Positions 7,487 through 22,100 of a stretch of 37,643 nucleotides of DNA are shown piece by piece. A program made the translations under genes and the position numbers. The DNA lies in NCBI GenBank assembly GCA_032718475.1, contig JAUCBJ010004829.1, positions 1 to 37,643 on the forward strand, read 5' to 3'. The stretch is from Nemertoderma westbladi (Eukaryota > Xenacoelomorpha > Nemertodermatida > Nemertodermatidae). How positions within the stretch are numbered: the stretch's first letter is position 1; every line of letters begins with the position of its first letter. The notes beneath the pieces were generated by a model. The model saw nothing but the letters and a program-made list of their open reading frames with translations. It did no database searches and was not told the origin of the DNA.

Positions 7487-10400
7487 CTGTATATATGTAT
7501 ATACTCTTGACTCTCTGTATATTTGTATATACTCTAGACGCTCTGTGTATTTGTATATACTCTTGACTCTCTGTATATTTGTATATACTCTAGACTCTCA
7601 GTATATTTGTATATAATTTACTCTGTATATTTATATTTAATTTACTCTGTATATTTGTACTCTAGACTCTCTGTATATTTGTATATACTCTTGACTCTCT
7701 GTATATTTGTATATACTCTAGACGCTCTGTGTATTTGTATATACTCTTGACTCTCTGTATATTTGTATATACTCTAGACGCTCTGTGTATTTGTATATAC
7801 TCTTGACTCTCTGTATATTTGTATATACTCTTGACTCTCTGTATATTTGTATATACTCTAGACGCTCTGTGTATTTGTATATACTCTTGACTCTCTGTAT
7901 ATTTGTATATACTCTAGACTCTCAGTATATTTGTATATACTCTAGACTCTCAGTATATTTGTATATACTCTAGACTCTCAGTATATTTGTATATACTCTA
8001 GACTCTCAGTATATTTGTATATACTCTTGACTCTCTGTATATTTGTATATACTCTAGACGCTCTGTGTATTTGTATATACTCTTGACTCTCTGTATATTT
8101 GTATATACTCTTGACTCTCTGTATATTTGTATATACTCTAGACGCTCTGTGTATTTGTATATACTCTTGACTCTCTGTATATTTGTATATACTCTAGACT
8201 CTCAGTATATTTGTATATACTCTAGACTCTCAGTATATTTGTATATACTCTAGACTCTGTATATTTGTATATACTCTAGACTCTCTGTATATTTGTATAT
8301 ACTCTAGACTCTCTGTATATTTGTATATACTCTAGACTCTGTATATTTGTATATACTCTAGACTCTCTGTATATTTGTATATACTCTAGACTCTCTGTAT
8401 ATTTGTATATACTCTAGACTCTGTATATTTGTATATACTCTAGACTCTCTGTATATTTGTATATACTCTAGACTCTCTGTATATTTGTATATACTCTAGA
8501 CTCTGTATATTTGTATATACTCTAGACTCTCTGTATATTTGTATATACTCTAGACTCTGTATATTTGTATATACTCTAGACTCTCTGTATATTTGTATAT
8601 ACTCTAGACTCTCTGTATATTTGTATATACTCTAGACTCTGTATATTTGTATATACTCTTGACTCTCAGTATATTTGTATATACTCTAGACTCTCTGTAT
8701 ATTTGTATATACTCTTGACTCTCTGTATATTTGTATATACTCTAGACGCTCTGTGTATTTGTATATACTCTTGACTCTCTGTATATTTGTATATACTCTA
8801 GACTCTCAGTATATTTGTATATAATTTACTCTGTATATTTATATTTAATTTACTCTGTATATTTGTACTCTAGACTCTCTGTATATTTGTATATACTCTT
8901 GACTCTCTGTATATTTGTATAAACTCTAGACTCTCAGTATATTTGTATATAATTTACTCTGTATATTTGTATTTAATTTACTCTGTATATTTGTACTCTA
9001 GACTCTCTGTATATTTGTATATACTCTTGACTCTCTGTATATTTGTATATACTCTAGACTCTCAGTATATTTGTATATAATTTACTCTGTATATTTGTAT
9101 TTAATTTACTCTGTATATTTGTACTCTAGACTCTCTGTATATTTGTATATACTCTTGACTCTCTGTATATTTGTATATACTCTAGACTCTCAGTATATTT
9201 GTATATAATTTACTCTGTATATTTGTATTTAATTTACTCTGTATATTTATACTCTAGACTCTCTGTATATTTGTATATACTCTTGACTCTCTGTATATTT
9301 GTATATACTCTAGACGCTCTGTGTATTTGTATATACTCTAGACTCTCTGTATATTTGTATATACTCTAGACTCTCAGTATATTTGTATATAATTTACTCT
9401 GTATATTTGTACTCTAGACTCTCTGTATATTTGTATATACTCTAGACTCTCTGTATATTTGTATATACTCTTGACTCTCTGTATATTTGTATATACTCTT
9501 GACTCTCTGTATATTTGTATATACTCTAGACGCTCTGTGTATTTGTATATACTCTTGACTCTCTGCATATTTGTATATACTCTTGACTCTCTGTATATTT
9601 GTATATACTCTTGACTCTCTGTATATTTGTATATACTCTAGACTCTCTGTATATTTGTATATACTCTAGACGCTCTGTGTATTTGTATATACTCTTGACT
9701 CTCTGTATATTTGTATATACTCTAGACTCTCAGTATATTTGTATATAATTTACTCTGTATATTTGTACTCTAGACTCTCTGTATATTTGTATATACTCTA
9801 GACTCTCTGTATATTTGTATATACTCTTGACTCTCTGTATATTTGTATATACTCTTGACTCTCTGTACATTTGTATATACTCTAGACTCTCTGTATATTT
9901 GTATATACTCTAGACTCTGTATATTTGTATATACTCTAGACTCTCTGTATATTTGTATATACTCTTGACTATCTGTATATTTGTATATACTCTTGACTCT
10001 CTGTATATTTGTATATACTCTTGACTCTCTGTATATTTGTATTTAATTTACTCTGTATATTTATACTCTAGACTCTCTGTATATTTGTATATACTCTTGA
10101 CTCTCTGTATATTTGTATATACTCTAGACGCTCTGTGTATTTGTATATACTCTAGACTCTCTGTATATTTGTATATACTCTAGACTCTCAGTATATTTGT
10201 ATATAATTTACTCTGTATATTTGTACTCTAGACTCTCTGTATATTTGTATATACTCTAGACTCTCTGTATATTTGTATATACTCTTGACTCTCTGTATAT
10301 TTGTATATAATCTTGACTCTCTGTACATTTGTATATACTCTAGACTCTCTGTATATTTGTATATACTCTAGACTCTCTGTATATTTGTATATACTCTAGA

Positions 10401-12560
10401 CGCTCTGTGTATTTGTATATACTCTTGACTCTCTGTATATTTGTATATACTCTAGACTCTCAGTATATTTGTATATAATTTACTCTGTATATTTGTACTC
10501 TAGACTCTCTGTATATTTGTATATACTCTTGACTCTCTGTATATTTGTATGTACTCTAGACTCTCTGTATATTTGTATATACTCTTGACTCTCTGTATAT
10601 TTGTATATACTCTTGACTCTCTGTACATTTGTATATACTCTAGACTCTCTGTATATTTGTATATACTCTAGACTCTGTATATTTGTATATACTCTAGACT
10701 CTCTGTATATTTGTATATACTCTTGACTCTCTGTATATTTGTATATACTCTTGACTCTCTGTATATTTGTATATACTCTTGACTCTCTGTATATTTGTAT
10801 ATACTCTTGACTCTCTGTATATTTGTATATACTCTTGACTCTCTGTACATTTGTATATACTCTAGACTCTCTGTATATTTGTATATACTCTTGACTCTCT
10901 GTATATTTGTATATACTCTTGACTCTCTGTACATTTGTATATACTCTAGACTCTCTGTATATTTGTATATACTCTAGACTCTGTATATTTGTATATACTC
11001 TAGACTCTCTGTATATTTGTATATACTCTTGACTCTCTGTATATTTGTATATACTCTTGACTCTCTGTATATTTGTATATACTCTTGACTCTCTGTATAT
11101 TTGTATTTAATTTACTCTGTATATTTATACTCTAGACTCTCTGTATATTTGTATATACTCTTGACTCTCTGTATATTTGTATATACTCTAGACGCTCTGT
11201 TTATTTGTATATACTCTAGACTCTCTGTATATTTGTATATACTCTAGACTCTCAGTATATTTGTATATAATTTACTCTGTATATTTGTGCTCTAGACTCT
11301 CTGTATATTTGTATATACTCTAGACTCTCTGTATATTTGTATATACTCTTGACTCTCTGTATATTTGTATATAATCTTGACTCTCTGTACATTTGTATAT
11401 ACTCTAGACTCTCGGTATATTTGTATATACTCTAGACTCTCTGTATATTTGTATATACTCTAGACGCTCTGTGTATTTGTATATACTCTTGACTCTCTGT
11501 ATATTTGTATATACTCTAGACTCTCTGTATATTTGTATATACTCTTGACTCTCTGTATATTTGTATATACTCTTGACTCTCTGTATATTTGTATATACTC
11601 TTGACTCTCTGTATATTTGTATGTACTCTAGACTCTCTGTATATTTGTATATACTCTTGACTCTCTGTATATTTGTATATACTCTTGACTCTCTGTACAT
11701 TTGTATATACTCTAGACTCTCTGTATATTTGTATATACTCTTGACTCTCTGTATATTTGTATATAATCTTGACTCTCTGTACATTTGTATATACTCTTGA
11801 CTCTCTGTATATTTGTATATACTCTTGACTCTCTGTACATTTGTATATACTCTAGACTCTCTGTATATTTGTATATACTCTAGACTCTGTATATTTGTAT
11901 ATACTCTTGACTCTCTGTATATTTGTATATACTCTAGACTCTCAGTATATTTGTATATAATTTACTCTGTATATTTGTATTTAATTTACTCTGTATATTT
12001 GTATATACTCTAGACTCTGTATATTTGTATATACTCTTGACTCTCTGTATATTTGTATATACTCTAGACTCTCAGTATATTTGTATATAATTTACTCTGT
12101 ATATTTGTATTTAATTTACTCTGTATATTTGTATATACTCTTGACTCTCTGTATATTTGTATATACTCTAGACGCTCTGTGTATTTGTATATACTCTTGA
12201 CTCTCTGTATATTTGTATATACTCTAGACTCTCAGTATATTTGTATATAATTTACTCTGTATATTTATATTTAATTTACTCTGTATATTTGTACTCTAGA
12301 CTCTCTGTATACTTGTATATACTCTTGACTCTCTGTATATTTGTATATACTCTAGACTCTCAGTATATTTGTATATAATTTACTCTGTATATTTGTATTT
12401 AATTTACTCTGTATATTTGTACTCTAGACTCTCTGTATATTTGTATATACTCTTGACTCTCTGTATATTTGTATATACTCTAGACTCTCAGTATATTTGT
12501 ATATAATTTACTCTGTATATTTGTATTTAATTTACTCTGTATATTTATACTCTAGACTCT
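7487..12560. repeat. Higher-order block 1 (5,074 bp to the next block marker)
   Basis: The block starts at a rare tatatatgtatatactc monomer (7487) and runs to the next one (12561). Internal markers in order are gacgct units, a run of 26-bp monomers (about 8270-8650), tttgtataaactct (about 8923), ctctgcatatttg (about 9562), ttgactatctg (about 9967), ttgtgctctag (about 11287) and ctctcggtatattt (about 11410). This is the most complete version of the higher-order unit. Confidence 0.75.
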
Positions 12561-15500
12561 CTGTATATATGTATATACTCTTGACTCTCTGTATATTTGT
12601 ATATACTCTAGACGCTCTGTGTATTTGTATATACTCTTGACTCTCTGTATATTTGTATATACTCTAGACTCTCAGTATATTTGTATATAATTTACTCTGT
12701 ATATTTATATTTAATTTACTCTGTATATTTGTACTCTAGACTCTCTGTATATTTGTATATACTCTTGACTCTCTGTATATTTGTATATACTCTAGACGCT
12801 CTGTGTATTTGTATATACTCTTGACTCTCTGTATATTTGTATATACTCTAGACGCTCTGTGTATTTGTATATACTCTTGACTCTCTGTATATTTGTATAT
12901 ACTCTTGACTCTCTGTATATTTGTATATACTCTAGACGCTCTGTGTATTTGTATATACTCTTGACTCTCTGTATATTTGTATATACTCTAGACTCTCAGT
13001 ATATTTGTATATACTCTAGACTCTCAGTATATTTGTATATACTCTAGACTCTCAGTATATTTGTATATACTCTAGACTCTCAGTATATTTGTATATACTC
13101 TTGACTCTCTGTATATTTGTATATACTCTAGACGCTCTGTGTATTTGTATATACTCTTGACTCTCTGTATATTTGTATATACTCTTGACTCTCTGTATAT
13201 TTGTATATACTCTAGACTCTCAGTATATTTGTATATACTCTAGACTCTCAGTATATTTGTATATACTCTAGACTCTGTATATTTGTATATACTCTAGACT
13301 CTCTGTATATTTGTATATACTCTAGACTCTCTGTATATTTGTATATACTCTAGACTCTGTATATTTGTATATACTCTAGACTCTCTGTATATTTGTATAT
13401 ACTCTAGACTCTCTGTATATTTGTATATACTCTAGACTCTGTATATTTGTATATACTCTAGACTCTCTGTATATTTGTATATACTCTAGACTCTCTGTAT
13501 ATTTGTATATACTCTAGACTCTGTATATTTGTATATACTCTAGACTCTCTGTATATTTGTATATACTCTAGACTCTGTATATTTGTATATACTCTAGACT
13601 CTCTGTATATTTGTATATACTCTAGACTCTCTGTATATTTGTATATACTCTAGACTCTGTATATTTGTATATACTCTTGACTCTCAGTATATTTGTATAT
13701 ACTCTAGACTCTCTGTATATTTGTATATACTCTTGACTCTCTGTATATTTGTATATACTCTAGACGCTCTGTGTATTTGTATATACTCTTGACTCTCTGT
13801 ATATTTGTATATACTCTAGACTCTCAGTATATTTGTATATAATTTACTCTGTATATTTATATTTAATTTACTCTGTATATTTGTACTCTAGACTCTCTGT
13901 ATATTTGTATATACTCTTGACTCTCTGTATATTTGTATAAACTCTAGACTCTCAGTATATTTGTATATAATTTACTCTGTATATTTGTATTTAATTTACT
14001 CTGTATATTTGTACTCTAGACTCTCTGTATATTTGTATATACTCTTGACTCTCTGTATATTTGTATATACTCTAGACTCTCAGTATATTTGTATATAATT
14101 TACTCTGTATATTTGTATTTAATTTACTCTGTATATTTGTACTCTAGACTCTCTGTATATTTGTATATACTCTTGACTCTCTGTATATTTGTATATACTC
14201 TAGACTCTCAGTATATTTGTATATAATTTACTCTGTATATTTGTATTTAATTTACTCTGTATATTTATACTCTAGACTCTCTGTATATTTGTATATACTC
14301 TTGACTCTCTGTATATTTGTATATACTCTAGACGCTCTGTGTATTTGTATATACTCTAGACTCTCTGTATATTTGTATATACTCTAGACTCTCAGTATAT
14401 TTGTATATAATTTACTCTGTATATTTGTACTCTAGACTCTCTGTATATTTGTATATACTCTAGACTCTCTGTATATTTGTATATACTCTTGACTCTCTGT
14501 ATATTTGTATATACTCTTGACTCTCTGTATATTTGTATATACTCTAGACGCTCTGTGTATTTGTATATACTCTTGACTCTCTGCATATTTGTATATACTC
14601 TTGACTCTCTGTATATTTGTATATACTCTTGACTCTCTGTATATTTGTATATACTCTAGACTCTCTGTATATTTGTATATACTCTAGACGCTCTGTGTAT
14701 TTGTATATACTCTTGACTCTCTGTATATTTGTATATACTCTAGACTCTCAGTATATTTGTATATAATTTACTCTGTATATTTGTACTCTAGACTCTCTGT
14801 ATATTTGTATATACTCTAGACTCTCTGTATATTTGTATATACTCTTGACTCTCTGTATATTTGTATATACTCTTGACTCTCTGTACATTTGTATATACTC
14901 TAGACTCTCTGTATATTTGTATATACTCTAGACTCTGTATATTTGTATATACTCTAGACTCTCTGTATATTTGTATATACTCTTGACTATCTGTATATTT
15001 GTATATACTCTTGACTCTCTGTATATTTGTATATACTCTTGACTCTCTGTATATTTGTATTTAATTTACTCTGTATATTTATACTCTAGACTCTCTGTAT
15101 ATTTGTATATACTCTTGACTCTCTGTATATTTGTATATACTCTAGACGCTCTGTGTATTTGTATATACTCTAGACTCTCTGTATATTTGTATATACTCTA
15201 GACTCTCAGTATATTTGTATATAATTTACTCTGTATATTTGTACTCTAGACTCTCTGTATATTTGTATATACTCTAGACTCTCTGTATATTTGTATATAC
15301 TCTTGACTCTCTGTATATTTGTATATAATCTTGACTCTCTGTACATTTGTATATACTCTAGACTCTCTGTATATTTGTATATACTCTAGACTCTCTGTAT
15401 ATTTGTATATACTCTAGACGCTCTGTGTATTTGTATATACTCTTGACTCTCTGTATATTTGTATATACTCTAGACTCTCAGTATATTTGTATATAATTTA

Positions 15501-18500
15501 CTCTGTATATTTGTACTCTAGACTCTCTGTATATTTGTATATACTCTTGACTCTCTGTATATTTGTATGTACTCTAGACTCTCTGTATATTTGTATATAC
15601 TCTTGACTCTCTGTATATTTGTATGTACTCTAGACTCTCTGTATATTTGTATATACTAACTCTTGACTCTCTGTATATTTGTATATACTCTTGACTCTCT
15701 GTACATTTGTATATACTCTAGACTCTCTGTATATTTGTATATACTCTAGACTCTGTATATTTGTATATACTCTAGACTCTCTGTATATTTGTATATACTC
15801 TTGACTCTCTGTATATTTGTATATACTCTTGACTCTCTGTATATTTGTATATACTCTTGACTCTCTGTATATTTGTATATACTCTTGACTCTCTGTATAT
15901 TTGTATATACTCTTGACTCTCTGTACATTTGTATATACTCTAGACTCTCTGTATATTTGTATATACTCTTGACTCTCTGTATATTTGTATATACTCTTGA
16001 CTCTCTGTACATTTGTATATACTCTAGACTCTCTGTATATTTGTATATACTCTAGACTCTGTATATTTGTATATACTCTAGACTCTCTGTATATTTGTAT
16101 ATACTCTTGACTCTCTGTATATTTGTATATACTCTTGACTCTCTGTATATTTGTATATACTCTTGACTCTCTGTATATTTGTATTTAATTTACTCTGTAT
16201 ATTTATACTCTAGACTCTCTGTATATTTGTATATACTCTTGACTCTCTGTATATTTGTATATACTCTAGACGCTCTGTGTATTTGTATATACTCTAGACT
16301 CTCTGTATATTTGTATATACTCTAGACTCTCAGTATATTTGTATATAATTTACTCTGTATATTTGTGCTCTAGACTCTCTGTATATTTGTATATACTCTA
16401 GACTCTCTGTATATTTGTATATACTCTTGACTCTCTGTATATTTGTATATAATCTTGACTCTCTGTACATTTGTATATACTCTAGACTCTCGGTATATTT
16501 GTATATACTCTAGACTCTCTGTATATTTGTATATACTCTAGACGCTCTGTGTATTTGTATATACTCTTGACTCTCTGTATATTTGTATATACTCTAGACT
16601 CTCTGTATATTTGTATATACTCTAGACTCTCTGTATATTTGTATATACTCTAGACTCTGTATATTTGTATATACTCTTGACTCTCAGTATATTTGTATAT
16701 ACTCTAGACTCTCTGTATATTTGTATATACTCTTGACTCTCTGTATATTTGTATATACTCTAGACGCTCTGTGTATTTGTATATACTCTTGACTCTCTGT
16801 ATATTTGTATATACTCTAGACTCTCAGTATATTTGTATATAATTTACTCTGTATATTTATATTTAATTTACTCTGTATATTTGTACTCTAGACTCTCTGT
16901 ATATTTGTATATACTCTTGACTCTCTGTATATTTGTATAAACTCTAGACTCTCAGTATATTTGTATATAATTTACTCTGTATATTTGTATTTAATTTACT
17001 CTGTATATTTGTACTCTAGACTCTCTGTATATTTGTATATACTCTTGACTCTCTGTATATTTGTATATACTCTAGACTCTCAGTATATTTGTATATAATT
17101 TACTCTGTATATTTGTATTTAATTTACTCTGTATATTTGTACTCTAGACTCTCTGTATATTTGTATATACTCTTGACTCTCTGTATATTTGTATATACTC
17201 TAGACTCTCAGTATATTTGTATATAATTTACTCTGTATATTTGTATTTAATTTACTCTGTATATTTATACTCTAGACTCTCTGTATATTTGTATATACTC
17301 TTGACTCTCTGTATATTTGTATATACTCTAGACGCTCTGTGTATTTGTATATACTCTAGACTCTCTGTATATTTGTATATACTCTAGACTCTCAGTATAT
17401 TTGTATATAATTTACTCTGTATATTTGTACTCTAGACTCTCTGTATATTTGTATATACTCTAGACTCTCTGTATATTTGTATATACTCTTGACTCTCTGT
17501 ATATTTGTATATACTCTTGACTCTCTGTATATTTGTATATACTCTAGACGCTCTGTGTATTTGTATATACTCTTGACTCTCTGCATATTTGTATATACTC
17601 TTGACTCTCTGTATATTTGTATATACTCTTGACTCTCTGTATATTTGTATATACTCTAGACTCTCTGTATATTTGTATATACTCTAGACGCTCTGTGTAT
17701 TTGTATATACTCTTGACTCTCTGTATATTTGTATATACTCTAGACTCTCAGTATATTTGTATATAATTTACTCTGTATATTTGTACTCTAGACTCTCTGT
17801 ATATTTGTATATACTCTAGACTCTCTGTATATTTGTATATACTCTTGACTCTCTGTATATTTGTATATACTCTTGACTCTCTGTACATTTGTATATACTC
17901 TAGACTCTCTGTATATTTGTATATACTCTAGACTCTGTATATTTGTATATACTCTAGACTCTCTGTATATTTGTATATACTCTTGACTATCTGTATATTT
18001 GTATATACTCTTGACTCTCTGTATATTTGTATATACTCTTGACTCTCTGTATATTTGTATTTAATTTACTCTGTATATTTATACTTTAGACTCTCTGTAT
18101 ATTTGTATATACTCTTGACACTCTGTATATTTGTATATACTCTAGACGCTCTGTGTATTTGTATATACTCTAGACTCTCTGTATATTTGTATATACTCTA
18201 GACTCTCAGTATATTTGTATATAATTTACTCTGTATATTTGTACTCTAGACTCTCTGTATATTTGTATATACTCTAGACTCTCTGTATATTTGTATATAC
18301 TCTTGACTCTCTGTATATTTGTATATAATCTTGACTCTCTGTACATTTGTATATACTCTAGACTCTCTGTATATTTGTATATACTCTAGACTCTCTGTAT
18401 ATTTGTATATACTCTAGACGCTCTGTGTATTTGTATATACTCTTGACTCTCTGTATATTTGTATATACTCTAGACTCTCAGTATATTTGTATATAATTTA

Positions 18501-19190
18501 CTCTGTATATTTGTACTCTAGACTCTCTGTATATTTGTATATACTCTTGACTCTCTGTATATTTGTATGTACTCTAGACTCTCTGTATATTTGTATATAC
18601 TCTTGACTCTCTGTATATTTGTATATACTCTTGACTCTCTGTACATTTGTATATACTCTAGACTCTCTGTATATTTGTATATACTCTAGACTCTGTATAT
18701 TTGTATATACTCTAGACTCTCTGTATATTTGTATATACTCTTGACTCTCTGTATATTTGTATATACTCTTGACTCTCTGTATATTTGTATATACTCTTGA
18801 CTCTCTGTATATTTGTATATACTCTTGACTCTCTGTATATTTGTATATACTCTTGACTCTCTGTACATTTGTATATACTCTAGACTCTCTGTATATTTGT
18901 ATATACTCTTGACTCTCTGTATATTTGTATATACTCTTGACTCTCTGTACATTTGTATATACTCTAGACTCTCTGTATATTTGTATATACTCTAGACTCT
19001 GTATATTTGTATATACTCTAGACTCTCTGTATATTTGTATATACTCTTGACTCTCTGTATATTTGTATATACTCTTGACTCTCTGTATATTTGTATATAC
19101 TCTTGACTCTCTGTATATTTGTATTTAATTTACTCTGTATATTTATACTCTAGACTCTCTGTATATTTGTATATACTCTTGACTCTCTGT
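12561..19190. repeat. Higher-order blocks 2 and 3
   Basis: Block 2 follows block 1 at an offset of 5,074 bp, later 5,018 and then 5,078 because of monomer-sized indels. It carries all block 1 markers, plus an extra segment ending in atactaactcttg near 15655. At about 16600, after ctctcggtatattt, the sequence jumps back to the run before tttgtataaactct. This starts block 3, which repeats block 2 at an offset of 3,000 bp and lacks the atactaactcttg segment. Confidence 0.7.
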
Positions 19191-22100
19191 ATATTTGTAT
19201 ATACTCTTGACTCTCTGTATATTTGTATATACTCTAGACGCTCTGTGTATTTGTATATACTCTTGACTCTCTGTATATTTGTATATACTCTAGACTCTCA
19301 GTATATTTGTATATACTCTAGACTCTCAGTATATTTGTATATACTCTAGACTCTCAGTATATTTGTATATACTCTAGACTCTCAGTATATTTGTATATAC
19401 TCTTGACTCTCTGTATATTTGTATATACTCTAGACGCTCTGTGTATTTGTATATACTCTTGACTCTCTGTATATTTGTATATACTCTTGACTCTCTGTAT
19501 ATTTTTTTGTATATACTCTAGACTCTCAGTATATTTGTATATACTCTAGACTCTCTGTATATTTGTATATACTCTAGACTCTGTATATTTGTATATACTC
19601 TAGACTCTCTGTATATTTGTATATACTCTTGACTCTCTGTATATTTGTATATACTCTAGACTCTCTGTATATTTGTATATACTCTAGACTCTGTATATTT
19701 GTATATACTCTAGACTCTCTGTATATTTGTATATACTCTAGACTCTCTGTATATTTGTATATACTCTAGACTCTGTATATTTGTATATACTCTAGACTCT
19801 CTGTATATTTGTATATACTCTAGACTCTGTATATTTGTATATACTCTAGACTCTCTGTATATTTGTATATACTCTAGACTCTCTGTATATTTGTATATAC
19901 TCTAGACTCTGTATATTTGTATATACTCTTGACTCTCAGTATATTTGTATATACTCTAGACTCTCTGTATATTTGTATATACTCTTGACTCTCTGTATAT
20001 TTGTATATACTCTAGACGCTCTGTGTATTTGTATATACTCTTGACTCTCTGTATATTTGTATATACTCTAGACTCTCAGTATATTTGTATATAATTTACT
20101 CTGTATATTTATATTTAATTTACTCTGTATATTTGTACTCTAGACTCTCTGTATATTTGTATATACTCTTGACTCTCTGTATATTTGTATAAACTCTAGA
20201 CTCTCAGTATATTTGTATATAATTTACTCTGTATATTTGTATTTAATTTACTCTGTATATTTGTACTCTAGACTCTCTGTATATTTGTATATACTCTTGA
20301 CTCTCTGTATATTTGTATATACTCTAGACTCTCAGTATATTTGTATATAATTTACTCTGTATATTTGTATTTAATTTACTCTGTATATTTGTACTCTAGA
20401 CTCTCTGTATATTTGTATATACTCTTGACTCTCTGTATATTTGTATATACTCTAGACTCTCAGTATATTTGTATATAATTTACTCTGTATATTTGTATTT
20501 AATTTACTCTGTATATTTATACTCTAGACTCTCTGTATATTTGTATATACTCTTGACTCTCTGTATATTTGTATATACTCTAGACGCTCTGTGTATTTGT
20601 ATATACTCTAGACTCTCTGTATATTTGTATATACTCTAGACTCTCAGTATATTTGTATATAATTTACTCTGTATATTTGTACTCTAGACTCTCTGTATAT
20701 TTGTATATACTCTAGACTCTCTGTATATTTGTATATACTCTTGACTCTCTGTATATTTGTATATACTCTTGACTCTCTGTATATTTGTATATACTCTAGA
20801 CGCTCTGTGTATTTGTATATACTCTTGACTCTCTGCATATTTGTATATACTCTTGACTCTCTGTATATTTGTATATACTCTTGACTCTCTGTATATTTGT
20901 ATATACTCTAGACTCTCTGTATATTTGTATATACTCTAGACGCTCTGTGTATTTGTATATACTCTTGACTCTCTGTATATTTGTATATACTCTAGACTCT
21001 CAGTATATTTGTATATAATTTACTCTGTATATTTGTACTCTAGACTCTCTGTATATTTGTATATACTCTAGACTCTCTGTATATTTGTATATACTCTTGA
21101 CTCTCTGTATATTTGTATATACTCTTGACTCTCTGTACATTTGTATATACTCTAGACTCTCTGTATATTTGTATATACTCTAGACTCTGTATATTTGTAT
21201 ATACTCTAGACTCTCTGTATATTTGTATATACTCTTGACTATCTGTATATTTGTATATACTCTTGACTCTCTGTATATTTGTATATACTCTTGACTCTCT
21301 GTATATTTGTATTTAATTTACTCTGTATATTTATACTCTAGACTCTCTGTATATTTGTATATACTCTTGACTCTCTGTATATTTGTATATACTCTAGACG
21401 CTCTGTGTATTTGTATATACTCTAGACTCTCTGTATATTTGTATATACTCTAGACTCTCAGTATATTTGTATATAATTTACTCTGTATATTTGTACTCTA
21501 GACTCTCTGTATATTTGTATATACTCTAGACTCTCTGTATATTTGTATATACTCTTGACTCTCTGTATATTTGTATATAATCTTGACTCTCTGTACATTT
21601 GTATATACTCTAGACTCTCTGTATATTTGTATATACTCTAGACTCTCTGTATATTTGTATATACTCTAGACGCTCTGTGTATTTGTATATACTCTTGACT
21701 CTCTGTATATTTGTATATACTCTAGACTCTCAGTATATTTGTATATAATTTACTCTGTATATTTGTACTCTAGACTCTCTGTATATTTGTATATACTCTT
21801 GACTCTCTGTATATTTGTATGTACTCTAGACTCTCTGTATATTTGTATATACTCTTGACTCTCTGTATATTTGTATGTACTCTAGACTCTCTGTATATTT
21901 GTATATACTAACTCTTGACTCTCTGTATATTTGTATATACTCTTGACTCTCTGTACATTTGTATATACTCTAGACTCTCTGTATATTTGTATATACTCTA
22001 GACTCTGTATATTTGTATATACTCTAGACTCTCTGTATATTTGTATATACTCTTGACTCTCTGTATATTTGTATATACTCTTGACTCTCTGTATATTTGT